Assembly (NCBI RefSeq): GCF_025370875.1
Contig: NZ_JAMXFD010000009.1
Coordinates: forward strand, 62,001 to 126,000
Length of the DNA: 64,000 bases
DNA from: Laspinema palackyanum D2c
GTDB taxonomy: Bacteria; Cyanobacteriota; Cyanobacteriia; Cyanobacteriales; Laspinemataceae
Reading direction: 5' to 3'
Shown here: one piece after another, positions 25,881 to 34,821 of the stretch
How positions within the stretch are numbered: position 1 is the stretch's first letter
Layout of the letters: each line of letters starts with the position of its first letter
Made by a program: the position numbers and the translations under genes
Notes under the pieces: model-generated
The model's database searches: none
Seen by the model: only the letters and a program-made list of their open reading frames with translations
Told to the model about the DNA's origin: nothing

Positions 25881-26663
25881 CTAACTGGAGGCACTGGTAT
25901 AAAACCGGAGGGCAAACCGCCAAAATGCCATCGAAGCCAAAAAAAGGACGATCGCCAAGAGAGCGGCCCCGGCAATCCAACTGACTTCGACCCGTCCCAA
26001 AACCGACTCTGCCGGTACAGTAGTGAGAAAGGCGACGGGGACAATAAAGGTGAAGAAAAAGCGATAAGCAGTGGGATAAGCCACCATTGGAAATCGACCC
26101 GCTTCCAGTAATCCTCTGAGCACCTGAGTCACATTATAAATTTTTACAAACCAAATACTCAGCGCACCTAGCATAAACCATAAGCTATAGAGACTGATGG
26201 CCCCAAAGAGGAGGGGAATTAAACTGATCAGGTAGTTAACCGGGTCTAAATTCAGGGTACTGCCTGCATAAAAAATCAGGAGTAAGCCCAAAATAATATC
26301 CGGCAGCCCCCATAGTGAAATCGTCCGTCCCGATAGCCAAAATTGAGAACTGATGGGTTTAAGCAGCACAAAGTCGAGAGTGCCTTCTTGGACTTGTTTG
26401 ACAATAGTATTTAGATTAGGGGCGAGGAAGGTGGAGGAAAAGCCTTGGAGAATGGTAAATACTCCTAAAACCACGAGGGCTTCTTCCCATTGCCATCCGG
26501 CGAAATTGTAGTCAGTGCCGTAAAATAGGGAGAGGGCAAACCAACTCCCGGCGAGGTTTCCGAGGCTGCTGAACGAGGCGATCGCAAAGTTGACCCGATA
26601 TTCGAGCTCAGCGGCGATCGCAGTTTTCCAAAATAGGGCGAGTGTGGATAAATATCGTTTCAT
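25881..26663 (-). CDS. ABC-2 type transporter permease (DUF990/COG3694 group)
   Basis: This 260-residue integral membrane protein has about six hydrophobic segments. Its typical start is AAELEYRVNFAIASFSSLGNLAGSWFALSLFY, and GTLDFVLLKPISSQFWLSGR is the family's marker loop. It belongs with an ATPase of the COG4586 type and a second permease of the COG4587 type; those two genes are at 31284 and 30413 on the same strand. In relatives the three are adjacent, but here 3.7 kb carrying two genes on the opposite strand intervenes. Substrate unknown. Confidence 0.82.
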   Translation of the reverse strand: MKRYLSTLALFWKTAIAAELEYRVNFAIASFSSLGNLAGSWFALSLFYGTDYNFAGWQWEEALVVLGVFTILQGFSSTFLAPNLNTIVKQVQEGTLDFVLLKPISSQFWLSGRTISLWGLPDIILGLLLIFYAGSTLNLDPVNYLISLIPLLFGAISLYSLWFMLGALSIWFVKIYNVTQVLRGLLEAGRFPMVAYPTAYRFFFTFIVPVAFLTTVPAESVLGRVEVSWIAGAALLAIVLFLASMAFWRFALRFYTSASS

Positions 26664-26857
26664 TTCAAGTGGGGATTTGAGAGAAGCAATTGGGACCGGT
26701 CAAAATTAGTCGGGTTTTTATTACAGTAGCGCACCGATCGCCCATTGAGGAAATGAGGAAGAATTCAGGGACCTTGATTCAGTAACCGCTCTCAATTGAA
26801 CTGGAGTTAAGGTAAGCTAAGGAAATAAGTCGATCACCCATTGAGGGCATAAAAGAA

Positions 26858-28060
26858 ATGATGAACCAGTTTACAAAAATATTACGAGATAAAAAAGCCA
26901 CGATTGTTGAACAATGGGTTGCAGTGGTTCGGGGCGATGAAAGTATTACGACAGCAGATACACTCCCCTATTTGGCGATTCGCGATACTCTGCCTAACAT
27001 CATTGATGCGATCGCTTCTCTCCTCGACTCCCAGGAAGAATGCGAGGAGGCAGAGCTGTTACAATCGGCTTTGGAACATGGCTATCTTAGAGCGCAACAG
27101 GGCTACGAACCTGAAGAAATTGCCCGAGAATATGGGTTAGCCCGAGAGATGATGATTTCCGCGATGGAGGAGGAACTAGAACGAGCCAAACCCCAGGAAA
27201 TTATTCGGGTCTTCCGCCTAATTGATCAGGCAATGGCTAAAGTCCTCGGACGCTGTTTCCGCAGTTATACAGAAGAAAGAGTGAGGGAGTTAGAGGAGTT
27301 GCAAACTCAGATTCATCTCACCAATCAAGAACTCACCCGATTAGTCCGGTCCAATAAAGAAAATTTGGTCTACCTGGCCCACGAATTAAAAACACCATTA
27401 AATTCGATTATTGGCTACTCTGATTTATTTTTACGACAACAGCGCAAACAGTTTAATGAAGGAGAAAACTCTCCAGCCAATATGGAGCATATTGAAAAGG
27501 TACTCCACAGCGGAAGACTTTTGCTTCAATTAATTAATAATGCTTTAGAAATTTCCCGTCATGAAGCGGGTAAAATGTCTTTACATTTCATAGAGACTCC
27601 GGTTAAAAATTTAATTTTTACAACCGTAGAAATGCTAGAACCGACGGCCCGAGAGAAACAAATTAAGCTAGAGGTGGATTGTGATCACGCTCCGGAGAGC
27701 ATCGTGACGGACCCGTTACGGTTACAGCAAGTGGTGACTAATTTGCTCAGTAATGCACTTCGCTATACCGACGATGGAACCGTCCGAATTGAATGCCGAA
27801 TTATTTCTGAACAGGAGTGGAAAATCGCCATTAGCGATACGGGAGTTGGGATTGATGAAAAAGACCAAGCGGAGATTTTTAATCCATATTTTCGGGTAAC
27901 TAGAGACAATCAGACGTTTCTTCCCAATAGTACAGGATTGGGGCTGGCGATCGTCTCGCGGTTGGTGAAGTTGTTGCAAGGCAATATCCAGGTGTTTTCA
28001 GAAGTGAATGTCGGTTCTACCTTTACAGTAACTTTACCCCTGCAAATTCAGTCCTCTTAA
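26858..28060 (+). CDS. Sensor histidine kinase with RsbRD-like N-terminal domain
   Basis: This 400-residue soluble kinase begins with an RsbRD-type helical domain (residues 3-135: LRDKKATIVEQWVAVVRG ... AREMMISAMEEELERA). A short coiled coil follows, then HisKA with the phospho-acceptor H175 in LAHELKTPLNSIIGYSDLF. An HATPase_c domain comes next, with N box VTNLLSNALRYT, G1 ISDTGVGI and G2 NSTGLGLAIVSRL. There is no membrane helix, so the signal is intracellular. No response regulator gene is adjacent. It is transcribed in the same direction as the chemoreceptor 470 bp downstream. Confidence 0.88.
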   Translation: MMNQFTKILRDKKATIVEQWVAVVRGDESITTADTLPYLAIRDTLPNIIDAIASLLDSQEECEEAELLQSALEHGYLRAQQGYEPEEIAREYGLAREMMISAMEEELERAKPQEIIRVFRLIDQAMAKVLGRCFRSYTEERVRELEELQTQIHLTNQELTRLVRSNKENLVYLAHELKTPLNSIIGYSDLFLRQQRKQFNEGENSPANMEHIEKVLHSGRLLLQLINNALEISRHEAGKMSLHFIETPVKNLIFTTVEMLEPTAREKQIKLEVDCDHAPESIVTDPLRLQQVVTNLLSNALRYTDDGTVRIECRIISEQEWKIAISDTGVGIDEKDQAEIFNPYFRVTRDNQTFLPNSTGLGLAIVSRLVKLLQGNIQVFSEVNVGSTFTVTLPLQIQSS

Positions 28061-28176
28061 CCTCCGGAAGCATTGTTTCCCTCCGTTAGAAACCGTTCGG
28101 GTCCCCTCTGTTCCCTAGACTTCAAACCACAGTCAGTTTTCTTGATCCAGGTCCCACAATTCCGGGGTCTTTGGTC
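28061..28176. other. First part of the gap between kinase and chemoreceptor
   Basis: Together with 28206-28527 this makes a gap of about 450 bp without a gene. The leader after the promoter contains small hairpins (TCTGG/CCAGA at about 28330-28343 and GGGTTAACCACCC around 28363-28375). No known RNA family was recognised. Confidence 0.35.
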
Positions 28177-28205
28177 TTGACAATTTATGCGTATTGTGCT
28201 AAAAT
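28177..28205 (+). promoter_or_regulatory. Sigma70-type promoter for the chemoreceptor gene
   Basis: TTGACA (28177-28182) and TAAAAT (28200-28205) are separated by exactly 17 bases. The start codon lies about 315 bp downstream, implying a long untranslated leader. Confidence 0.65.
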
Positions 28206-28527
28206 CATCAACTTATTTTTATTTTTATCAACCTAAATCCCAACCCAGGATCAGCAGTCCCTAAAGTTCAGCAAAAAAGCGGATGTCTGATAGGTATCTT
28301 TTCCTATAAAATAAGAAGTAAATCCATAACTCTGGTAACCAGACCGAAACGGGTAAACGTTGGGGGTTAACCACCCTAGTCTTAAAGAAGAAAAGTGACA
28401 GAAGCATAGAGAATTCTCTATTTATTCAGGGTGTCGATGCGACTCCTCTTCGGTCATTAATGGGTTTTTTGAAATTTCAACTGCATTTAGAACAAGTTAG
28501 TGCTTTTCGGTGAATTTGGAGATTCCA

Positions 28528-30405
28528 ATGATTACTCAACTATTCAGCAAATTTCAAAATAAGCTCTTGGTTTTACTTTTCTTGAGTACATTAATTCCGG
28601 TGGCGATCGTCGGCGGATATAGTACCCTGTCCTACCGAAAGGTTTTAACCGAGTTACTCTATAACCAAATGGTGCGTCAAGGGACAGATAGTGAATCAAA
28701 AATTAGTTCTTTTCTAAAAAATGTTAAAGCTGATATTTTATACCTCAGCCAAACTCCTCCAGTTCAAGGGATAGTGAGATCCCGAGCCAATAAAGGAATC
28801 GACCCCCAAGACAAATCCTCATATCAAGACTGGAAAAGTCGATTAGAAATCATTTTTAATTCTTTCCTCGACTCTAAACCTTATTATTATCAACTGCGCT
28901 ATTTAGATGAAAATGGCAATGAGTTAGTCCGGATGAATTCAAAAAATGGAACAATTCAAACTGTACCGGATTCTCAACTTCAGAATAAGGCCACTGATGA
29001 CTATTTCATCGAAACGATGAAATTAAGTTCCGGTGAAATTTTTGTTTCTCAGGTTAACTTGAATCGGGAAAATGGAGAAATAGAAGTTCCTCATATCCCA
29101 GTGATTCGCTACAGCACCCCAATTTATAGTGCATCGGGAGAAAAAAAGGGAATTGTTATTGCCAATGTATTTGCCGATAGCTTTTTAGAAATGGTGGATG
29201 TGAAAACGGGGGAACAGTCCAATGAAGCCTTTATTATCAACCCAGAGGGCTACTACATTTATCACCGAAATGAAAGCAAAGAGTGGGGCTTTGACTTAAA
29301 TAAACAGGAGACTGTAGTCCAGGACTATCCTGAAGAAATTAGTCAAAAATTATTGTCATTTCAAACGGGGTTTATTTCTGAAGGAATTGATTGGGTAATC
29401 AGCTATAATCCAATTTTTCCCAATACTCAAAATCAGAAACATGGTTTTGTTCTCGTCTATGCCGCGCCGAAAGACGTAGTTTTTGCGCCGATTAATAACT
29501 TAAGCACGGTTGCCATTCTGATTACTGGGTTTGCCTTGGTGGTTGTCCTGCAAATCGGGAGTATGATTTTAAAGAATTTGCTGGGTTCTATTCGAGACAT
29601 TACTGGAGTGGTTTCCTCCTTTTCCATAGAACTGTTAGCAACCATTGAACAGCAAGAACGAATGACGGTGCAGCAGTCGGCATCGGTGCAAGAAACAACC
29701 GTAGCGATTGATCGGATTAATGCTGCTTCCGCAGACTCAGCGCGACAAGCGCAAAATGCCGCTATTGGGGGAAAACACGCCTTAGTTAGAGTGGCAGAAG
29801 GGAGCAAAGCGGTTTCCCAAACCTTTGAGGAAATGGAAACTTTGAAAGAAAAAGTAGAGGCGATCGCCTCCCGGAGTTTCAGTTTAAATGAGCAGACGAA
29901 TAAAATTAGCACCATCTCCAATTTAGTCAGCAATTTAGCCACCGAAACCAACCTGTTGGCGTTGAATGCAGCCGTAGAAGCAGTTCGTGCAGGAGATCAG
30001 GGAAAAGGGTTCGGCGTAGTTGCCTCGGAAATTAGAAAACTGGCCGATCGCAGTAAACAATCGACCCAGAATATTTCAACCTTAGTTCAAGATATTGAAC
30101 GGGCGGTTAATTCAATGGCCCTGGCTGCTCATGAGGGCCAAACCAATGTAGAAACCGGGGTAAAAATTGCTCAAAATACCGCAGAAGTGTTTACAGATAT
30201 TGCCAGTGGTATGGAACAAATTGTGGAACATACCCAGCAAATTGCTCTGACTGCACAACAACAATCCCTGGCGATCGAACAGGTGATGACGGCGATGAAC
30301 GATCTCACCCATGAAGCAGCAGAAACGGCAACGAGTATGACTCACGTCAAAACCGGGATTCAAAAACTCAACGAAACCGCCTTAAATCTGAAATCCATGA
30401 TTTGA
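28528..30405 (+). CDS. Methyl-accepting chemotaxis protein without HAMP domain
   Basis: This 625-residue receptor has membrane helix 1 at about residues 12-34 and a periplasmic double-Cache-like sensor domain to about 325 ([60 protein letters not shown]). Membrane helix 2 lies at about 328-348 and the cytoplasmic signalling coiled coil follows. The hairpin tip [37 protein letters not shown] (near 472-510) is intact and would bind CheA/CheW. No HAMP segment separates helix 2 from the signalling domain. ATG 28528 has GGAG at the right spacing. No che genes are nearby. It may serve phototaxis or chemotaxis of gliding. Confidence 0.87.
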   Translation: MITQLFSKFQNKLLVLLFLSTLIPVAIVGGYSTLSYRKVLTELLYNQMVRQGTDSESKISSFLKNVKADILYLSQTPPVQGIVRSRANKGIDPQDKSSYQDWKSRLEIIFNSFLDSKPYYYQLRYLDENGNELVRMNSKNGTIQTVPDSQLQNKATDDYFIETMKLSSGEIFVSQVNLNRENGEIEVPHIPVIRYSTPIYSASGEKKGIVIANVFADSFLEMVDVKTGEQSNEAFIINPEGYYIYHRNESKEWGFDLNKQETVVQDYPEEISQKLLSFQTGFISEGIDWVISYNPIFPNTQNQKHGFVLVYAAPKDVVFAPINNLSTVAILITGFALVVVLQIGSMILKNLLGSIRDITGVVSSFSIELLATIEQQERMTVQQSASVQETTVAIDRINAASADSARQAQNAAIGGKHALVRVAEGSKAVSQTFEEMETLKEKVEAIASRSFSLNEQTNKISTISNLVSNLATETNLLALNAAVEAVRAGDQGKGFGVVASEIRKLADRSKQSTQNISTLVQDIERAVNSMALAAHEGQTNVETGVKIAQNTAEVFTDIASGMEQIVEHTQQIALTAQQQSLAIEQVMTAMNDLTHEAAETATSMTHVKTGIQKLNETALNLKSMI

Positions 30406-30412
30406 GTTCAAA

Positions 30413-31201
30413 TCAAGCCCCCATCCCGGAATATTGGCGCAACCCGCGACGCCACAACCAGCGATTGATGATCAAAAAGATTGCCACCCAACCGCACATG
30501 ATGGCAAGACTGGGACTCACATTCACAGGTAATCCCACCAATAATGCCGCTGGAAAGTGAATCATATAAGGAAACGGTGTCCATAACACCACTTGGCGCA
30601 CTGATTCCGGGAACACCTCTAAGGGAGCAACCATGCCGGAGAAAAACAGATAAAATAAAAACCAAAATTGCTCGATCGCATTCGCCCGTTCTATCCAAAA
30701 ACACAGGAGGGAAAACGTATATTGAATCACAAAACGCAGGACAAATCCTAATATAACTACCCCAATCCAGAGCAAAAACCGTCCTAAATCGGGCAGCCAA
30801 AACGCATCGGGATATAAGGCAAAAAAGACTAAAATTAAGATGCCAATAAAAGGGAGGCGAGCACCCCGTTCCGCCACATGAGCGGCCACATGATGCCACA
30901 CCGGGTCCAACGGTTGTAATAACCTCATGGAGAGTTTTCCTTCCACCACTTCTTTTTCAAACTCCCAAACCACCCAAACAACATTGAATTGTCGGACAAT
31001 AAATGCCGCTAAAAAATACCGAGCAAACTCCACCGGGTTTAAAGCAAAACCTCCGTTTTGAGAAGCTTCTAACCAGAGTCCCATTAAAATGAACGGCAAA
31101 GTACCCGAGAGCGCCCACAACACAATTTCGGCGCGGTATTCCAACATATGAGCATAATGAACGGAGAACAAAGTGGGAGCAATTCTGAAAAAACGTCTCA
31201 T
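30413..31201 (-). CDS. ABC-2 type transporter permease (COG4587 group)
   Basis: This 262-residue membrane protein has about six hydrophobic segments. Family marks are HYAHMLEYRAEIVLWALSGTLPFILMGLWLEAS, KEVVEGKLSMRLLQPLDPVWHHVAAHVAER and SGMVAPLEVFPESVRQVVLWTPFPYMIHFPAALLVG. It pairs with the ATPase gene 82 bp upstream (31284-32282) and with the permease at 25881. It converges with the chemoreceptor gene, with only 7 bp between their ends. Confidence 0.85.
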   Translation of the reverse strand: MRRFFRIAPTLFSVHYAHMLEYRAEIVLWALSGTLPFILMGLWLEASQNGGFALNPVEFARYFLAAFIVRQFNVVWVVWEFEKEVVEGKLSMRLLQPLDPVWHHVAAHVAERGARLPFIGILILVFFALYPDAFWLPDLGRFLLWIGVVILGFVLRFVIQYTFSLLCFWIERANAIEQFWFLFYLFFSGMVAPLEVFPESVRQVVLWTPFPYMIHFPAALLVGLPVNVSPSLAIMCGWVAIFLIINRWLWRRGLRQYSGMGA

Positions 31202-31283
31202 GAATTTTAGGGGTTAACAGATTAGGGTATTGGTCCAGGGAAAGGGTTGAGAAACCGGGTTTGTGGTCCAGGGAAAGGGGTAT

Positions 31284-32282
31284 TTAGCCGATCGCCCCAG
31301 CCGTAAAGACTCGTCCAATCACTTCTTCAATCGGGGGTTCAGTCACCGTCAAATCTATGATTTCAAAATCGATTAAAATCTGACTCACCGTAGCCGTTAG
31401 CGTATCCCGACGCACCAGTAATCGCACCGACTGACCTGCAATTTCTTCGACTTCGCCATACTTCGAGATTTGTTGCCGCAATTTTTCCGGGTCAGAAACC
31501 GGATCCGTTAACTCTAACTGAACCTCACGATAGGGCGCAAATCGTTCGACTAAACCATCTAAACTGCCATCATAAATCAGTTGACCGGCATAAATCAAAA
31601 TCACGCGATCGCAAAGGGCAGTAATATCCGCCATATAATGACTGGTTAACAAAATTGTCGCCCCAGTTCGCTGATTATATTCGCGTAAAAAATCCCGGAC
31701 TGATGCTTGTCCATTCACATCTAATCCCAGGGTCGGTTCATCCAAAAATAGCACATCTGGATTGTGCAATAAAGCCGCCATCAATTCCGCTTTCATCCGT
31801 TCCCCGAGGGACAGCTTTCGCACAGGTTGATTCAGTTTCCCTTGCAGAGAAAGCATTTCCGTTAATTGACCAATCCGTTCCCGACATTCTTTCTCCGGAA
31901 TCCCATACACCACCCCATTAATTCGCAAGGAATCTAAGGCGGGCAAATCCCAGAGTAACTGTTGCTTTTGTCCCATAACTAAAGTGATTTTTTTTAGAAA
32001 CGCTTCTTGGCGTTTAAAAGGAACATGACCCGCCACTTTCACAAGTCCACTAGAGGGATGAATTAGCCCGGTTAACATTTTTAAAGTTGTCGTTTTTCCG
32101 GCACCATTGGGTCCTAAAAATCCCACCACTTCCCCGGGCTTAATTTGAAATGAAACATCTTTCACCGCTTCAATATTCCGATAGGTCCGGTGAAAAAAGT
32201 GATTTAAAGTCCCTTTGAGTCCCGGTTCTTTGATGGCAACGGGATAAACTTTACTGAGGTGTTCGGCAACAATGATTGACAT
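31284..32282 (-). CDS. ABC transporter ATP-binding protein (COG4586 group)
   Basis: This 332-residue ATPase has Walker A GPNGAGKTTTLK, signature LSLGERMKAEL, and Walker B DVLFLDEPTLGLD with H-loop TSHYMAD. A C-terminal regulatory extension of about 80 residues is present. The N-terminus MSIIVAEHLSKVYPVAIKEPGLKGTLNHFFHRTYRNIEAVKDVSF, with its insert, is typical of exporters that work with two DUF990-type permeases. It is probably the first gene of the transporter operon. Transported substrate unknown. Confidence 0.88.
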   Translation of the reverse strand: MSIIVAEHLSKVYPVAIKEPGLKGTLNHFFHRTYRNIEAVKDVSFQIKPGEVVGFLGPNGAGKTTTLKMLTGLIHPSSGLVKVAGHVPFKRQEAFLKKITLVMGQKQQLLWDLPALDSLRINGVVYGIPEKECRERIGQLTEMLSLQGKLNQPVRKLSLGERMKAELMAALLHNPDVLFLDEPTLGLDVNGQASVRDFLREYNQRTGATILLTSHYMADITALCDRVILIYAGQLIYDGSLDGLVERFAPYREVQLELTDPVSDPEKLRQQISKYGEVEEIAGQSVRLLVRRDTLTATVSQILIDFEIIDLTVTEPPIEEVIGRVFTAGAIG

Positions 32283-32394
32283 AATAATTATTTTTACTAA
32301 AACCGCAACTCATCCGGTGAAATTTTAATCTAACCCCGCCGAGGTAGACTGGGTTAGAGTAGCCCCATGCTTTAGGGGATAAGTTTATTTTAGC

Positions 32395-33369
32395 TCAGGG
32401 GAGCAATTCTTTTAACTCAACAACCCGAACCACGGGACGCGGATGGGTAAAAATCAACCCATTATGGCGATAAACGAGAATCAATTGCACAACCAGACGC
32501 TCAAGAATCTCGATGATTCGACCGAAACAATGACGACTTTTAAAGTGTTCCAGCGGGGAGGGAGTCCGATGAATCAACCATTCGGTGAGTCGGTATTTCC
32601 AGCACCGAGTTCCCCGTTTAGAGATTTGCAAAATTGTCCCGGGAATGAAGTCTCCTTGATTGGCCCAAAATGCGTAACGTTCTCCGAGGGTAAAGTAATG
32701 AAACACCAAGGGATGAGGGCTAGATTGGGCTAACTTTCGGCCAATTCCTAATGGATTAAAGGTGATGACGGACCGAATGCGATCGGGGTATTTAACCGCC
32801 AGTTGTTGGGCAATTTTGCCGCCGAGACTTTCGCCGATCACATCCGGGCGATCGCCTTGTTGGCATTTTTCCGTAATCCAAGCGACTGCACCTTCCGTTT
32901 CCGCCGCTTTCGATTGCCAATCGAGATGAGCAATAAATACCTCTGGAGTATCTTGCAAAACTCCATCCAACGGATACCAAGATCCATATCCGCGAATCAC
33001 TAAAACCGGCGGTGCATTACCCGCTAAAGGAACGCGACCCTCCGCGTAAAATCCCGTAATTTTATCCTCAAAAACCCTTTCAACTTGATAGTTTCCTCGG
33101 ACCCTTTGTCCCTCAGTATGACGAATATAAATCGAGGGTTCATCTTTTTTTAAAATTAAAGTCAGTTGCGGTTTGCTAAACTGTTCATAAACCACATCGA
33201 GGGGATGGCGAGGGGTTGGGGACGAGATAAAATCAGGGAAGTTAACTGAATCAGCGGGTTTTCGACCAAGTTGAGCGCGTTTTGAGTTGGATTTTTTGCG
33301 TTTAGATAGCACGAATTCATTCCCCTTGCATACCGAGAGGGTCATTACCCGGTTATTTTTATAGAGCAT
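32395..33369 (-). CDS. Alpha/beta-fold hydrolase, function unknown
   Basis: This protein has up to 324 residues. The nucleophile elbow is GESLGGKIAQQLA and the preceding strand is PPVLVIRGYGSWYPLDGVL, where the usual HG is RG. The N-terminal about 50 residues are basic and Ser-rich (KRKKSNSKRAQLGRKP), so the true start may be further in; ATG 33345 is an alternative. The C-terminal LIHRTPSPLEHFKSRHCFGRIIEILERLVVQLIL is unusual for hydrolases. There is no signal peptide. It lies between an ABC transporter operon and recF on the same strand. Confidence 0.65.
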   Translation of the reverse strand: MLYKNNRVMTLSVCKGNEFVLSKRKKSNSKRAQLGRKPADSVNFPDFISSPTPRHPLDVVYEQFSKPQLTLILKKDEPSIYIRHTEGQRVRGNYQVERVFEDKITGFYAEGRVPLAGNAPPVLVIRGYGSWYPLDGVLQDTPEVFIAHLDWQSKAAETEGAVAWITEKCQQGDRPDVIGESLGGKIAQQLAVKYPDRIRSVITFNPLGIGRKLAQSSPHPLVFHYFTLGERYAFWANQGDFIPGTILQISKRGTRCWKYRLTEWLIHRTPSPLEHFKSRHCFGRIIEILERLVVQLILVYRHNGLIFTHPRPVVRVVELKELLP

Positions 33370-33427
33370 AGCCTAAGAAGGCCCACAACGGGGAGGGGAT
33401 GGTCAAAAAAACCCCCACCACCTCATC

Positions 33428-33469
33428 AAAGTCCCTCTCCCAAGATGGGAGAGGGATTTAGGGTGAGGG
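33428..33469. repeat. Family D palindromic repeat overlapping the recF end
   Basis: TCCCTCTCCCA is followed by its complement TGGGAGAGGGA, flanked by AAAG and TTTAGGGTGAGGG. A copy in the other orientation is at about 62507-62546. The recF stop codon lies in the flank of this copy. Confidence 0.7.
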
Positions 33470-34618
33470 AAAAATTTCCCCCGCTTTCACCGTGAGAATT
33501 TGAGCAGAATTGATCCAATCATGTTCAAATCCGCCTAAATGAGTCGTTGCAATCACCGTTTGAAATCGGTCTTGAATCGCTTCCAAAAGTTGGTTTTGTC
33601 GCTTGGGGTCTAACTCCGCAAGCACATCATCAAGGAGTAACACTGGGGGTTCTCCAACGATTTCTTCAATCAGTTTCAATTCTGCCAATTTTAAAGCTAA
33701 AACGAGGGTGCGTTGTTGTCCTTGGGAGGCGAATTGTTTCACCGGAAGTTCATTGAGGGTGAACTCGATATCATCACGGTGAGGACCGACCAGAGTTGTC
33801 CCTTGAAATGATTCTGCGATCGCCCGAGATTGGAGTTTTTCTAAAAATGCCTGCATTGCCTGTTGTGGATAATCTCGCAACGATTTATCTTGCATTCCTT
33901 CCACATTTGGAGCATAATGAATACATAAAGATTCCAGTCGCCCACTAATCGCCGCGTGCCAAGTTTCAGCAATGGGAACCAATCGGTCTAACGCCCGCGA
34001 TCGCCGCTGCATTACCCGGACTCCAATGGTCGCCAATTGGGCATCCCATAACCCCAATTGCGCCTGATGTTCCGGACCAAGATAGGATTTTTCTCCCCGA
34101 GACTCTGCACTTCTCATTTCCTTTAATAAGGCATTTCTTTGTTTTAAAATCTTATTATATTGCTGTAAAATATGAGCATAAATTGGCTCTAGCTGGACCA
34201 ACAAACCATCTAACCAATTGCGCCTAGTTTCCGGACCGGACCGAACCAACTCCAAATCTAAACTCGAAAACTGCACCACATTTAACAACCCCAAAAAATC
34301 CACATTTCGCCGACAGGATTCTTCATCGACAGATACAGTTCGCCGTCCACTCCGACGCAAAACCACACCCAATTTAACTGACCGATATTCCCGAGACACG
34401 ATGCCGGTAATTTGTCCCTGGGGTTCTCCCTCCCGAACTAAATCGCGATCGCGAGAAACCCGAGAACTCTTCAACGTCGAAAGTAACCCCAACGCTTCCA
34501 AGACATTGGTTTTGCCTTGAGCATTATCCCCCACTAAAATAGTCTTCGGGGCATTTAACTCAATCTGCTGTTCCCGATAATTCCTAAATTGTCTCAAATG
34601 CAGATGGCTTACAAACAT
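33458..34618 (-). CDS. recF: DNA replication/repair protein RecF
   Basis: This 386-residue SMC-like ATPase helps load RecA at gaps together with RecO and RecR. Walker A is GDNAQGKTNVLEALGLL, Walker B and signature regions are LKLAELKLIEE and PPVLLLDDVLAELDPKRQ, and TLVGPHRDDIEFTLN is typical. It begins MFVSHLHLRQFRNYREQQIELN, the canonical N-terminus. The last residues PSP and the stop TAA come from a family D palindromic repeat (CCCTCACCCTAA). As in other cyanobacteria it is not next to dnaA-dnaN. Confidence 0.94.
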   Translation of the reverse strand: MFVSHLHLRQFRNYREQQIELNAPKTILVGDNAQGKTNVLEALGLLSTLKSSRVSRDRDLVREGEPQGQITGIVSREYRSVKLGVVLRRSGRRTVSVDEESCRRNVDFLGLLNVVQFSSLDLELVRSGPETRRNWLDGLLVQLEPIYAHILQQYNKILKQRNALLKEMRSAESRGEKSYLGPEHQAQLGLWDAQLATIGVRVMQRRSRALDRLVPIAETWHAAISGRLESLCIHYAPNVEGMQDKSLRDYPQQAMQAFLEKLQSRAIAESFQGTTLVGPHRDDIEFTLNELPVKQFASQGQQRTLVLALKLAELKLIEEIVGEPPVLLLDDVLAELDPKRQNQLLEAIQDRFQTVIATTHLGGFEHDWINSAQILTVKAGEIFPSP

Positions 34619-34681
34619 AATTAAATCGAATTTATTAAAATAAAATCAACCCCTAATCCCGATAAAAAATCTAAAGTAGTA

Positions 34682-34821
34682 GCGACAACCGCAGGGGGTT
34701 AAAACCCCCTGCTAATAGCTAAAGTCGGATAAATCCGACTAAAAACACCACTCGATAAAATGAGCAGTCGGTTTTAACCGACTTTAGCTGTTAGACGGGG
34801 GTTTTAACCCCCGTCGGTGTC
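34682..34821. repeat. MITE-like element of nested hairpins
   Basis: The left half contains GCAGGGGGTTAAAACCCCCT, then TAGCTAAAGTCGG; the right half contains these in inverted order (CCGACTTTAGCTG, then GACGGGGGTTTTAACCCCCG). The two ends are therefore related as terminal inverted repeats with internal palindromes. The end of the Ca2+-ATPase reading frame lies inside the right half. Confidence 0.7.

Noticed and set aside
28206-28527. Riboswitch in the chemoreceptor leader
   Set aside because: Small hairpins only; none of the consensus cores I know (GEMM, ydaO, cobalamin, TPP) fits.
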